DNA from: Actinomycetota bacterium
Lineage (GTDB): Bacteria > Actinomycetota > Actinomycetes > Nanopelagicales > Nanopelagicaceae
NCBI GenBank assembly: GCA_009702525.1
Contig: WLHW01000003.1
Location: 1 to 34,608, forward strand
Length of the DNA: 34,608 nucleotides
Reading direction: 5' to 3'
Translations under genes and position numbers: made by a program
Notes under the pieces: generated by a model
What the model was told of the DNA's origin: nothing
Databases searched by the model: none
The model's input: only the letters and a program-made list of their open reading frames with translations
In this document: positions 17,625-27,345 of the stretch, in pieces
Layout of the letters: each line of letters begins with the position of its first letter
Numbering within the stretch: position 1 is the stretch's first letter

Positions 17625-18697
17625 GCACCTAACGCAAACTGGCCAAGGGCAACAATCTTCTGGGCTGCATCGAGGTCCTTTGGGTCTCCCGCAATAGGTG
17701 CTGCAGCAGACTTCATTAATAGAGTCTCAATTGAGGCTACAAGGAAATCGGAGCTGAATTCGGCTTGATTAATAACCTGAGCCCGACCACTTTCAACTAG
17801 CGGCTGAGCATTGTGAAATTGTTCGCCGTTTCCAACTGGTAGCGGTACAAAAAGTGCGTAACGCCCAAGGGCTGCAAACTCGCTACAGGTAACCGCTCCA
17901 CTTCTTGCTATGACTACATCACTAGCTAAATATGCCATCGCCATATCCTCGACATATGGAACTGGGTGATACCACGATTGCGACTGCGGCAGTGAATTGA
18001 GTCGACCTACGGAGTGCAAGACCGAGATATTTTTTGAGTTCAGTCCTTCCAATGCCGCTGAAACTATCGAATTAATAGCAACCGAACCCTGAGACCCGCC
18101 CATAACGAAAATTAATGGTGTTTTCTTATCAAAGCCCAACTTAGACTTCGCTGTATCTCGAGCAACTTTCCAATCATTTCTAGATTCATTGAAAGCTTGC
18201 GCAACATCAGAGCGCAAAGGTAGACCCGTCAGTAGTGCATCAGAGAACTCGCGGCTTTCGACCGGATTGGCGACTGCCACAAATGGAGTTAGTAGTGCGC
18301 CTAATTTATTTGCCCACCCAGGCTTGGCATTTGCCTCGTGAACAAGAAGTGGTACTCCGCGTAATCTGGCCGCCAAATAAGCTGGAGCGCTAACATAACC
18401 CCCGAAACCAATTAATAAATCTGCAGATGTAAGCGCTGCAGATGCCACGCTGATTGACTTAATAAGATTAAACGGAATCTTTAGCCACGTTAACGAGGGT
18501 CTCCTAGCTATCGCAACTTTAGGAATTAGAGTCAAAGCAAATCCCTGTGCTGGAACTAAAGTATTTTCGAGCCCAGTCTTGGTGCCCAGAAATTGAATCT
18601 CATCATTCGGGTGAGCACTTCTCCATGCTCGCGCTACAGCAAGTGCCGGTTCGATATGGCCAGCAGTTCCACCTCCAGCAAAAATTATCGTAGCCAT
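17621..18697 (-). CDS. murG: UDP-N-acetylglucosamine--lipid I GlcNAc transferase
   Basis: Peripheral membrane GT28 glycosyltransferase that converts lipid I to lipid II. The 358 residues carry GGGTAGHIEPALA (8-20), LIGFGGYVSAPAYLAA, HEANAKPGWAN, MGGSQGSVAIN (the second G-loop), and the UDP-GlcNAc site SGAVTCSEFAALGRYALFVPLP. The ATG lies inside the end of ftsW (13-nt overlap). Confidence 0.97.
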   Translation of the reverse strand: MATIIFAGGGTAGHIEPALAVARAWRSAHPNDEIQFLGTKTGLENTLVPAQGFALTLIPKVAIARRPSLTWLKIPFNLIKSISVASAALTSADLLIGFGGYVSAPAYLAARLRGVPLLVHEANAKPGWANKLGALLTPFVAVANPVESREFSDALLTGLPLRSDVAQAFNESRNDWKVARDTAKSKLGFDKKTPLIFVMGGSQGSVAINSIVSAALEGLNSKNISVLHSVGRLNSLPQSQSWYHPVPYVEDMAMAYLASDVVIARSGAVTCSEFAALGRYALFVPLPVGNGEQFHNAQPLVESGRAQVINQAEFSSDFLVASIETLLMKSAAAPIAGDPKDLDAAQKIVALGQFALGA

Positions 18698-19851
18698 GGA
18701 ACTCCAGTTTCTTGCAATTCTTTATAAATTACTGGATCACGACGTGCAGCACCAATGACAAAAGCTATTCCCAAATACGTAGCGATCAACGCAGAGCCTC
18801 CGTATGAAACTAACGGAAGGGTTACTCCGACAACGGGAAGAATGCTGATTGCCGAACCGATATTTAAAATTGATTGGATAGCAATCCAACATCCAATGCC
18901 TGAACTCACATAGCGGACCATGGGATCGGCAGTACGCAAAGCGATTTTAAAGATTGCAAAAATCAATGTTGAGATCAATAACAAGGTCAAGAGAGTGCCA
19001 AATAAACCTAACTCTTCACCTATAACTGAAAAAATAAAATCTGTATGTGCTTCAGGTAAATTGCCCCATTTTTGGCGACTCGCACCAAGACCCACGCCAA
19101 ACAACCCGCCACTAGCCAATCCCAGCAAGCTATGTGCTGGTTGCCACCCGATATTCTTATATTGATTTTCTGCAAATGGATTTAGAAAAACAGAAAAACG
19201 TGCCATTCGGTATGGGGCTGAAATAATTAAGGCTCCAATACCTGCAAAACCAACACCTAGAATTGCGCTAAATACGCTCAGTCGTACGCCAGAAACCCAC
19301 AGGAGTCCGGCTAGAACAAAACCAAAGACTGAAGCCGTTCCTAAATCTTTACCCGCCATCACCAAAACAATACAAACAAAGTATGCGGGAGCAATGAGCT
19401 TTACGACATTTCCCTGTACATCACCTGAGCGTTCACGTTTAGCTAACACATATCCAGCCCAAAGAATCATTAAAAATTTAGCAATCTCACTGGGCTGTAC
19501 GTCCACGAATCCTAAGCTGATCCAGTTATGGTTTCCATTCACACTCTTACCAATAACTTGTACGACTGCCAATAATCCAAATGAAACGACAACTCCTAGT
19601 CGTGCAATAACCTTCCACTTTGTAAGTGAAAATCTAGAAAGTACCCATGCCATAGGTATAGAGATAAGTAAGAAAATAAACTGCCTTAAAACAATTGCAT
19701 ATGTTGTGCCCTTAGTTTCTAGTGAGTGAATTGAGGAGGCTGAAAAAACCATAATTAGTCCCAGCAGACTCAAACCAAGAGAACTAAAAATAAGCATGTA
19801 ATACAAATTGATGGGTTTACTGAAAATATTTTGTTTTTGTTCAGCTTTCAT
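18685..19851 (-). CDS. ftsW: SEDS peptidoglycan glycosyltransferase FtsW
   Basis: Polytopic membrane enzyme that polymerises lipid II into septal glycan strands together with FtsI. The 388-residue protein has about ten hydrophobic segments and the SEDS motifs WISLGFVDVQPSEIAKF, GKDLGTASVF, HTDFIFSVIGEELGLFG and a C-terminal LPLVSYGGSALI. The dcw position between murD and murG identifies it as FtsW rather than RodA. Its start overlaps murD by 11 nt and its end overlaps murG by 13 nt. Confidence 0.96.
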   Translation of the reverse strand: MKAEQKQNIFSKPINLYYMLIFSSLGLSLLGLIMVFSASSIHSLETKGTTYAIVLRQFIFLLISIPMAWVLSRFSLTKWKVIARLGVVVSFGLLAVVQVIGKSVNGNHNWISLGFVDVQPSEIAKFLMILWAGYVLAKRERSGDVQGNVVKLIAPAYFVCIVLVMAGKDLGTASVFGFVLAGLLWVSGVRLSVFSAILGVGFAGIGALIISAPYRMARFSVFLNPFAENQYKNIGWQPAHSLLGLASGGLFGVGLGASRQKWGNLPEAHTDFIFSVIGEELGLFGTLLTLLLISTLIFAIFKIALRTADPMVRYVSSGIGCWIAIQSILNIGSAISILPVVGVTLPLVSYGGSALIATYLGIAFVIGAARRDPVIYKELQETGVPWLR

Positions 19852-21235
19852 GCGCCACCAGTTTCTTTACAGCTTTAGCAAATCGATCGCCGCGATCGGC
19901 GTACGAAACAAATTGGTCCATCGATGCACATGCAGGGGCCATTAATACAGTATCGCCCGGTGCTGCATGTTTTGCCGCAGCGCTCACTATTTTCTCCATC
20001 AAGGAGTTAGAGGCTCCTCCTTTGACGTAATCTGTATCTGGATCGAGTACAACTCTCGGAGTAAGAGGTGAAAACTCGAGGAAAGCTTTCTCAATGAGAT
20101 CTCGGTCGGCACCAATTAAAATTGCAAACTTAATTCGCTTCGCACATGTCTTGATGAGGTCAGACATGTCTGCCCCCTTAGCTAGGCCTCCAGCGATCCA
20201 GATAACGCTTAAGTGGGACATAATCGATGCCGTAGCGGCGTGGGGATTTGTAGCTTTGGAATCATCAATCCAATTCACACCATCTGCCTCAAGAATCGAT
20301 TCGATCCGGTGTCGCCCTGGGTGGAAATTACGCAGTGCGCCTTGAATTTTTTCGTAAGGTACGCCGATACTGCGTGCTAGTCCAGCGGCAGCTAAAGCAT
20401 TTGAAACACTGTGTGGCAACGTTGGTTGGATATCGGCAAGAGCGGCAATCATCGCCGCCTCGCTTGGATCCGTTACAAACGCCCTATCTACGAGCAAATC
20501 TTCTACAACACCAAGCTCTCCCGGTGCTGGCGTCTGGAGAGAAAAAAAGATCTTACGTCCGGGCCAGCTTTGTGCCCGCGTAAAAATCTCGGCATCTTGC
20601 GCGTTCAGTACGCCAATACTGGAACGATTCAAAATTGAAAGCTTGTCATTGCAGTAATTATCAAAACTTCCATGCCAATCAAGATGATCTTCGGCAATAT
20701 TGAGTATTGCGGCACTTACAAATTCTGCCTTCTTCATCCAATGAAGTTGAAAAGAAGATAACTCTAAAACTAGATAGTCGAACGTATCTTCACGATCTAC
20801 AGCATCGATGACAGTGTCGCCTACATTTCCGCATGCAATCGCCTTTAATCCAGCGTTTTGCAAAATTGCCGCCGTCATTTCAACAGTCGTTGTTTTGCCA
20901 TTAGTACCAGTGAGTGCGAGCCACTTCTGTTCTGGCGAAATCTTGCGTGAAAGTTCCCATGCTAAATCCACTTCATTCTCAATCTTTAGGCCAGCCTTAT
21001 TTGCGGCGATAATTATCGGATGTTTTTCATTCCACCCGGGAGAAACGACAACGGCATCGAAATTTTCAATGTGAACATCACCAGGGTTAAGCACGGCAAA
21101 ATCAGAGTGTGAATTCGGATTTTCATCCACAACACTTACTAAGCCTCCGCGCCGTGAAAGAGATTTCCCTATCGAATTTCCAGTCACGCCAGCCCCAAGG
21201 ACTAAATATTTGGTACCAGCTAGAGTGATTGACAT
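19841..21235 (-). CDS. murD: UDP-N-acetylmuramoylalanine--D-glutamate ligase
   Basis: Adds D-Glu to UDP-MurNAc-L-Ala. The 464-residue ligase shows VLGAGVTGNSIG (12-23), VVSPGWNEKHP, the ATP loop GTNGKTTT (110-117), LELSSFQL, NIAEDHLDWH, FHPGRHRIE and DDSKATNPHA, all diagnostic for MurD. It lies 5 nt behind mraY and overlaps ftsW. Confidence 0.97.
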   Translation of the reverse strand: MSITLAGTKYLVLGAGVTGNSIGKSLSRRGGLVSVVDENPNSHSDFAVLNPGDVHIENFDAVVVSPGWNEKHPIIIAANKAGLKIENEVDLAWELSRKISPEQKWLALTGTNGKTTTVEMTAAILQNAGLKAIACGNVGDTVIDAVDREDTFDYLVLELSSFQLHWMKKAEFVSAAILNIAEDHLDWHGSFDNYCNDKLSILNRSSIGVLNAQDAEIFTRAQSWPGRKIFFSLQTPAPGELGVVEDLLVDRAFVTDPSEAAMIAALADIQPTLPHSVSNALAAAGLARSIGVPYEKIQGALRNFHPGRHRIESILEADGVNWIDDSKATNPHAATASIMSHLSVIWIAGGLAKGADMSDLIKTCAKRIKFAILIGADRDLIEKAFLEFSPLTPRVVLDPDTDYVKGGASNSLMEKIVSAAAKHAAPGDTVLMAPACASMDQFVSYADRGDRFAKAVKKLVAHES

Positions 21236-21240
21236 CGAAG

Positions 21241-22299
21241 CTACTTAACTACCCACTGCGCATAGAAAAGACCGAGGCCGCCAGCAACACTCAATCCCGC
21301 AATAATCCAAAAACGAATAACGACAGTAATCTCAGCCCATCCCTTAAGTTCAAAGTGATGATGAAGAGGTGCCATTCTAAATACTCGTTTTCCACCACTC
21401 ATTTTGAAGTAAAGCGTCTGAATCACTACCGACATAGTGATAATTACAAATAGGCCACCCAATGGAATAAGCAGTAACTCCACACGAAGCGTTGCGGCCA
21501 GACCGGCGATCGCTGCTCCTAGTGCGAGTGAGCCAGTATCGCCCATGATGATTTTAGCCGGCGCTGTGTTCCACCAAAGAAAACCAGTACATCCACCTGC
21601 AAATGCAGCGGCAAGTACGGCCAGATCCAAAGGATCGCGCACTTGATAACAACTACCAGCAGCATTTACTGCACAACTTTGTCCAAACTCCCAGACACCA
21701 ATGAGCACAAATGCAAGAAAAGTCATGATGGTGGCACCAGTGGCCAAGCCATCTAAACCATCAGTTAAGTTAACCCCGTTGCTGGCTGACATAACCATAA
21801 TAATTATTAAGACAATCGCAAGAAATGAGCCCAAGTATATGGTTGTCTCTCTTACACCCGATAGATGTTGTGAAATCGGTGTCAAAGCATCAGTATCTGC
21901 AAACTTTAAACCTAAGAATCCAAAAATGCCCGCAAAAACAGCCTGACCAACTAACTTGTAACGCCCTTTGAGGCCTCTTGAATTTTGGCGAGAAACTTTC
22001 AACCAATCATCAATAAAACCAATTGCGCCAAGGCTAACGACTAAACCAATCACTAATACTGCTGAAGCTGTAAATGTGTTTCCAGAAATGATGTGCGCAG
22101 CGGAGTAGCCAATTATTGCGGCAAGAATGAAAATTATTCCACCCATTGTTGGAGTGCCGCGTTTAGTATGGTGGCTGCTTGGGCCATCATCCCTAATTAT
22201 TTGACCGTAGCCTTTGCCCGCTAATATTTTTATGAGTCCTTTTGTACCAAAGAGTGAAAAGGCAAGTGCGATTGCTCCTGCCATAAGAATCTGTCTCAT
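21241..22299 (-). CDS. mraY: Phospho-N-acetylmuramoyl-pentapeptide transferase
   Basis: Integral membrane enzyme that moves phospho-MurNAc-pentapeptide onto undecaprenyl phosphate, giving lipid I. The 352 residues have about ten membrane segments and the motifs DDGPSSHHTKRGTPTMGG (38-55), IDDWLKV with the Asp pair, NLTDGLDGLA, MGDTGSLALG and MAPLHHHFELKGW. The ATG overlaps the murF stop by four bases. Confidence 0.98.
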   Translation of the reverse strand: MRQILMAGAIALAFSLFGTKGLIKILAGKGYGQIIRDDGPSSHHTKRGTPTMGGIIFILAAIIGYSAAHIISGNTFTASAVLVIGLVVSLGAIGFIDDWLKVSRQNSRGLKGRYKLVGQAVFAGIFGFLGLKFADTDALTPISQHLSGVRETTIYLGSFLAIVLIIIMVMSASNGVNLTDGLDGLATGATIMTFLAFVLIGVWEFGQSCAVNAAGSCYQVRDPLDLAVLAAAFAGGCTGFLWWNTAPAKIIMGDTGSLALGAAIAGLAATLRVELLLIPLGGLFVIITMSVVIQTLYFKMSGGKRVFRMAPLHHHFELKGWAEITVVIRFWIIAGLSVAGGLGLFYAQWVVK

Positions 22300-23672
22300 T
22301 CATTCACTCCATTCTTTTCTTTCCAATAAAGTTCTAGTGAATCAGCAATCTTTTCAAAACCTTCTGAACGCGATGCTTTGACAAGTGCTACATCGCCTTC
22401 AGCCAAATATTCAAAATATTTGCCTGCCTCTTCGATTGTCAGAACATGGTGAACTGCAAGTTCCCCAGCCCCGTTCCCATACTCAGGAGCATTCACCACA
22501 ACTAAGTGGTCAATTCCAATCTCTTGGGCAAGGGTGCCAATAGCTGCGCTGAGAGACGGACCTGACTCGCCGAGTTCATGCATTTTTCCTATAAAGGCCC
22601 ATGACTGACCGCCTCGCTCTTGGGCAAATAGAGCAAGTGAACGCATCGCTGCGGCCATCGAAACGGGATTTGCGTTGTATGAGTCATTGATAATCAAAAG
22701 ATTCTCCAGTTCGCGCAGCTCCATACGCCATTTACTAGAGGTTTCAGCGGTTGATAGCGAGCTAGCAATTAATTCAAGTGGCAGGTTTAAGGCAGTACCA
22801 ACGGCTGCTACCGCTAAAGCATTTGCGATGTGATGAGCTCCAACTAAACGCATTCCGACCGCGTCACGTCCGGCAGTAGTGACCACATCAAAGTGTGGCC
22901 TACCTTCGCGTATCTCAACATCTGCAGCTCGCACATCTAGGTGTGCCTGCTCACCAAACATTAAAGTGCGACCGGTATGTAGCGTTGCCATGAGAGGCGT
23001 GAATTCATCGTACGTTCCTAGAATCGCAACTCCCGACGGGTCTAGCGATTGAATGAGTTCGCCTTTTGTTTGCGCAATTGCTGCTGACGATCCAAACTCA
23101 CCAAGATGAGCACTGCCTACAGTGAGTACGACCCCAATATTTGGTTTAGCAATTTCACACAATCGTGCAATATCTCCTTTGTGCCGTGCACCCATTTCTA
23201 AAATACAAAATTGGGTTCGATCATCACACTCTAATAAGGTAATTGGTAGACCTAAATCATTATTAAATGATCCAGCAGGTGAAACAGTTGGACCAACTGT
23301 CCTTAACATATGTGCTAATAAATCTTTTGTGCTGGTCTTACCTTGCGAACCAGTGATACCGATGACAGTCAAGTTCGTTAATCTCTTTCTTACAAATGCC
23401 GCAAGAATAGAGAGTGCATAAATGACATCTTTGACAACTATGCATGGCCCATCAATTACGTGAGTAGTGAGGGAAAACATAGAGCCCTGTCGATAGGCAT
23501 CGGCAGCAAAATCATGCCCATCGTGTTGTTCGCCTTGAAGTGCCAAAAAGAAAGTTCCCGGAGTTGCCAGACGCGAGTCAAAAACCGGGGCTTTGGAAAT
23601 GAGTAAGTCTTTATCGCAATGTAGCTCTCCCCCTACTAATAGGGCTATCTCCCCTGCGGTCAATGTGATCAT
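22296..23672 (-). CDS. murF: UDP-MurNAc-tripeptide--D-Ala-D-Ala ligase
   Basis: Adds D-Ala-D-Ala to UDP-MurNAc-tripeptide, completing the pentapeptide precursor. The 458 residues show the ATP loop GSQGKTSTKD (108-117), EMGARHKGDI, FNNDLGLPITLL, NDSYNANPVSM and a C-terminal LVKASRSEGFEKI, typical of MurF. It overlaps both neighbours (mraY and murE) by four bases. Confidence 0.96.
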   Translation of the reverse strand: MITLTAGEIALLVGGELHCDKDLLISKAPVFDSRLATPGTFFLALQGEQHDGHDFAADAYRQGSMFSLTTHVIDGPCIVVKDVIYALSILAAFVRKRLTNLTVIGITGSQGKTSTKDLLAHMLRTVGPTVSPAGSFNNDLGLPITLLECDDRTQFCILEMGARHKGDIARLCEIAKPNIGVVLTVGSAHLGEFGSSAAIAQTKGELIQSLDPSGVAILGTYDEFTPLMATLHTGRTLMFGEQAHLDVRAADVEIREGRPHFDVVTTAGRDAVGMRLVGAHHIANALAVAAVGTALNLPLELIASSLSTAETSSKWRMELRELENLLIINDSYNANPVSMAAAMRSLALFAQERGGQSWAFIGKMHELGESGPSLSAAIGTLAQEIGIDHLVVVNAPEYGNGAGELAVHHVLTIEEAGKYFEYLAEGDVALVKASRSEGFEKIADSLELYWKEKNGVNE

Positions 23673-25165
23673 CGCTTGTCCTCAATCGCTTGTGCTAGCT
23701 CCTTGCGATCATCGAATTCCTTAATTACTCCATCAATTTCCTGACCTTTTTCATGCCCCTTACCTAAAACAATGACTACATCGCCTTCTTGGGCCGCATT
23801 TACTGCCGCCTTTATTGCCGCAGAGCGATCTGAAATAACTTCATGAGGATGTTTGATATCAAGATCTAAAACCATTTGTACAAGAATGTCCTCAGGGTTT
23901 TCGCTGCGTGGATTATCACTGGTAAAGATTGCAATATCAGCGCCATCAAAGAGGGCCTTACCCATGAGAGCCCGTTTTGTAGTGTCACGATCGCCACCAC
24001 AACCTAGAACCGCAATTACATTTCCGTTGGATATCTCATGGGCAGTTTCTAAAACTCGAATGACTGCATCGGGAGAATGCGCGTAATCAACTAATGCGAT
24101 GAAGTTCTGACCAAGTCTTACCGCCTCTAACCTTCCTGCAGCACCCGAAAGTTGAGGGATTATTGAAGCAATATCGATTGGATCTATTCCACTTTCAACT
24201 GCAATAGCTACCGCCATCAGTAAGTTGTCGTAATTAAATGACCCATGCAGATGAGTTTTTGCTTCAATCAGAATCCCACCGCTGCCACGTATTGAAAGAG
24301 ATGCCCCAACGTAGTCAGAATTAATAGAGGTAAAGTGCCAATCGGCTTGGGGATTTAATCGTGAAAGTGTAAGTACTGAAAGCTCAGTCGACTTCGCGAG
24401 TCGTTGTCCATATATATCATCGATATTGATAACCGCTAAATCTGCATACTCGAAGGTGAATAACTTAGATTTTGCTAAGAAGTAATCCTCCATAGTTTTA
24501 TGGAAATCTAAGTGGTCTTGTGAAAGATTAGTGAAACCTACGACAGCAAAGTGGGATCCTCTGACGCGCTCTAGGGAAATCGCATGGCTCGACACTTCCA
24601 TTACTAAATTACGCATATGTCGCTCGCGCATTACGGCAGATAATGCAGCTAGTTCACTACTTTCAGGGGTGGTTCTTGTGCTTGCTAATACATCAGAACC
24701 GATTCGAGTTTCTACCGTACCTATAAGTCCGGACTCTCTGCCAGCAAGACTCATGATTTGGTGGAGCAATGTTGTAACTGTAGTTTTTCCATTCGTCCCA
24801 GTTACACCTACGCTGTATAAATCCCGCATAGGTTCGCTATAAAACCATGCGCTCACTATGCCCGCTGCTCTGCGTGGATTGTGTGTAATTAAGACAGGTA
24901 AATCATTAATCATGGCCGCTCCGGCAGCATCGGTAAGAACTGCAACTGCGCCTTTGATTTTGGCATCTGCTGCAAATTTTGCGCCGTGAAAATTTTCACC
25001 AGGCAGGGCTATAAATAAATCACCTTCGCTGATTGATGCACTGGATTGAGAAATCCCATTGATGAAAATTGAAGACAATTCTTTATCGGCAGTTTGAGAA
25101 TGAGCATCAAGAACTTTGCAAATGGCTTCTAGGCTTTTTTGGGGACTAGTTAGTGGTCTTAGCAT
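23669..25165 (-). CDS. murE: UDP-MurNAc-L-Ala-D-Glu--meso-diaminopimelate ligase
   Basis: Adds the third stem-peptide residue. The 498 residues show GVTGTNGKTTVTTL (120-133), TTPESSEL, NLSQDHLDFH, VDYAHSPDA and GKGHEKGQ. The specificity motif is DNPR (417-420), which in characterised MurE enzymes recognises meso-diaminopimelate; lysine-adding enzymes lack this arginine. So the wall is predicted to be mDAP type. The ATG lies 20 nt inside the end of ftsI. Confidence 0.97.
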   Translation of the reverse strand: MLRPLTSPQKSLEAICKVLDAHSQTADKELSSIFINGISQSSASISEGDLFIALPGENFHGAKFAADAKIKGAVAVLTDAAGAAMINDLPVLITHNPRRAAGIVSAWFYSEPMRDLYSVGVTGTNGKTTVTTLLHQIMSLAGRESGLIGTVETRIGSDVLASTRTTPESSELAALSAVMRERHMRNLVMEVSSHAISLERVRGSHFAVVGFTNLSQDHLDFHKTMEDYFLAKSKLFTFEYADLAVINIDDIYGQRLAKSTELSVLTLSRLNPQADWHFTSINSDYVGASLSIRGSGGILIEAKTHLHGSFNYDNLLMAVAIAVESGIDPIDIASIIPQLSGAAGRLEAVRLGQNFIALVDYAHSPDAVIRVLETAHEISNGNVIAVLGCGGDRDTTKRALMGKALFDGADIAIFTSDNPRSENPEDILVQMVLDLDIKHPHEVISDRSAAIKAAVNAAQEGDVVIVLGKGHEKGQEIDGVIKEFDDRKELAQAIEDKR

Positions 25166-26945
25166 CAGCAGCCTTCTTAGCTAGTAACTCTTTCTCATTC
25201 AGCGCTACAGGAACTACTACTGTTCCAGTCGGTGGAATATGTCGGCTTTGAAGTACAAAAGACATAACTTTCTTAAACACTGGACCGCCGAGTGCACCAC
25301 CCCAGTGCAACCCTTTTGGATCTTGAATCGTGATGCTAATAACGTAAGCGGGTTTATCTGCAGGAGCGAAACCAATAAAAGATGCGGTGTAACCACGATA
25401 GCAACCACACGTATCGTCGATGCGCATCGCCGTACCAGTCTTTCCAGCTACCCGATATCCAGAAATTGCTGCAGTTGGTGCGGTACCAGATGCTGATACA
25501 ACACTCTCCATCATGATGCGCATTTTTTGTGCAGTATCGATACTAATCACGCGCTGACTAGACCGACCTGCTGCAGGTGTGAAATTTCCACTTGCATCTC
25601 GCGTACCTGCAATTACTGTTGGTGATACACGTACGCCATTATTTGCAATGGTCGCAAATATGCTTGTGGCCTGCATAGCTGTGAGTGAATAGCCCTGACC
25701 AAAAGCGACTGTGGGTGCAGTGGTGCCCGACCAATCTGCAACTTTTGGCAGAATTCCATTTGACTCTCCTGGTAACCCAGAGCCTGTCTTTGTGCCAACG
25801 CCAAACTTGGAAAGGTAATTATATAAAGTTTCGTGAGATAACAGCTCACCAATTTGAATGGATCCTGTGTTTGATGACTCAGCAAGAATTCCTGAAGCAG
25901 TTAAGTGTTTAGTCGCGTGACGTTCATGATCATGGAAAACCTTTGTTGAACGTTTTAAAGCATAAGGAACAGTAAATACTGTTTCGGGAGTTATCTTCTT
26001 CTCTTCAATCGCAGCTGATAGCGTCATTACCTTACCCGTAGAACCAGGCTCATACACATCTTGTACCGAAGGATTTCGCATCGCTACAAGCGAAACTTTG
26101 GATGTGTTATTAGGATCAAAGGTTGGTGCAGTTGCATGAGCTAAAATTTCACCAGTTTTAGGATCCATGACAATGACTGTTCCACTAATTGCATGCGAGG
26201 CCTTAACGACATCTGAAATTGCTTTAGAGGCAACCCATTGAATATCTCGATCGATTGTCAAACGAACCGTTGTGCCAGTTTGGGCGGCAATGATCTCTGA
26301 TTGAGAACCTGGGATTTCTGCGCCATATCCATTTGCATATGAATATTTTCCATCAACTCCAGCAATTACGGAGTTCATACTCGATTCCAAACCGGTCGCA
26401 CCTTTTCCATCATGGTTAACAAAGCCGACTAAGGAAGCGATGAGAGACCCTGAAGGATATTCGCGAACATAACTGCGCTCAGGGAAAAATCCAATTATTC
26501 GATCGGGGCTCATAGGCGGAAATTGCGTGTTGTACTGAGCTATAGCCAGATTTAACTCTTGCCACTTTGCTGGCTTTGCGTTTTGAAAAACCATGCTCCA
26601 CTTTCGGACCCCAGTAATGCTCGCTTGTACCTCTGAAACCGACAAACCCAGAATAGGTGCAACAAAATTAGCTACTTTATGTGGATTTGAAATCTGAGTT
26701 TGATCGACGACGATACTTGTAGCTGCAACGCTTCTGGCAAATGCAACTCCGTTGACATCGGTTATTTCTCCACGCGGGGCAAGTAAGGAGCGAGTATTTT
26801 CCATCTCAGTAGCAGCTCGGGCGCGATAATCTGACGCTTGTACTGCTTGAACTTGTACAAGCCGAATACCAAAAACAAACATTGCAAGGGCGACCAGTAA
26901 AATCAATAATCTGATTCGATTGTGCGCTATTGCAAAATTACCCAT
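25146..26945 (-). CDS. ftsI: Septal penicillin-binding protein FtsI (PBP3 type transpeptidase)
   Basis: Class B PBP that crosslinks septal peptidoglycan with FtsW. The 599-residue protein has a short cytoplasmic start, one membrane anchor (about 11-31), a PBP dimerisation domain, and the transpeptidase domain with SxxK at S302-TG-K305, SxN at 357-359 (SSN) and KTG at 502-504. CGCY (about residue 514) near KTG may form an extracytoplasmic disulfide, but this is only suggested by spacing. No PASTA domains are visible. Its ATG overlaps the end of the FtsL-like gene by eight bases. Confidence 0.97.
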   Translation of the reverse strand: MGNFAIAHNRIRLLILLVALAMFVFGIRLVQVQAVQASDYRARAATEMENTRSLLAPRGEITDVNGVAFARSVAATSIVVDQTQISNPHKVANFVAPILGLSVSEVQASITGVRKWSMVFQNAKPAKWQELNLAIAQYNTQFPPMSPDRIIGFFPERSYVREYPSGSLIASLVGFVNHDGKGATGLESSMNSVIAGVDGKYSYANGYGAEIPGSQSEIIAAQTGTTVRLTIDRDIQWVASKAISDVVKASHAISGTVIVMDPKTGEILAHATAPTFDPNNTSKVSLVAMRNPSVQDVYEPGSTGKVMTLSAAIEEKKITPETVFTVPYALKRSTKVFHDHERHATKHLTASGILAESSNTGSIQIGELLSHETLYNYLSKFGVGTKTGSGLPGESNGILPKVADWSGTTAPTVAFGQGYSLTAMQATSIFATIANNGVRVSPTVIAGTRDASGNFTPAAGRSSQRVISIDTAQKMRIMMESVVSASGTAPTAAISGYRVAGKTGTAMRIDDTCGCYRGYTASFIGFAPADKPAYVISITIQDPKGLHWGGALGGPVFKKVMSFVLQSRHIPPTGTVVVPVALNEKELLAKKAADAKTTN

Positions 26946-27345
26946 TATTTACGCTCACTTGAGGAATAGTTATTTCATTAAGATTGAGGAACGTTGGCGT
27001 TTCTGAAGGTTTCATGCCAAGCAATGCCGCCGCTTTTGCCAGAGCCTCAGGCGAAGATTGCTTATCTATCTGACGTGCGATTGCTTCACGTTCATCGCTA
27101 ACCATCTTTGCTTGAAGTTTGAGGTGAGTGAGCGTAAATGCATCTTGTGCTAAAAGTGTGTTTATGAATAGAAGAGTCAGTAGTCCCAATATTCCGGCGA
27201 AAGAGACGAATGTTGCGAAGAATTTACGGCTCGCTTGTTTGCCTTCAGAGATATCAGGTACTAGCTTCAGGGCAACTTTTGAGGATCTTTCAACAAGTAT
27301 TTCGCGTGAGCGAGAAATTGCTGGAGCTAATGCGGTCATAGCCAT
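26938..27345 (-). CDS. ftsL: FtsL-like septum formation protein
   Basis: A 135-residue bitopic protein: about 40 cytoplasmic residues, one membrane segment (about 42-65, FFATFVSFAGILGLLTLLFIN), then a helical, probably coiled-coil stretch (LTHLKLQAKMVSDEREAIARQIDK) and a short tail. Sequence alone identifies it weakly, as FtsL proteins diverge fast, but size, topology and its place between rsmH and ftsI match FtsL, which scaffolds FtsW-FtsI activation with FtsB and FtsQ. Its ATG overlaps the rsmH stop by one base (TAATG). Confidence 0.8.
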   Translation of the reverse strand: MAMTALAPAISRSREILVERSSKVALKLVPDISEGKQASRKFFATFVSFAGILGLLTLLFINTLLAQDAFTLTHLKLQAKMVSDEREAIARQIDKQSSPEALAKAAALLGMKPSETPTFLNLNEITIPQVSVNNG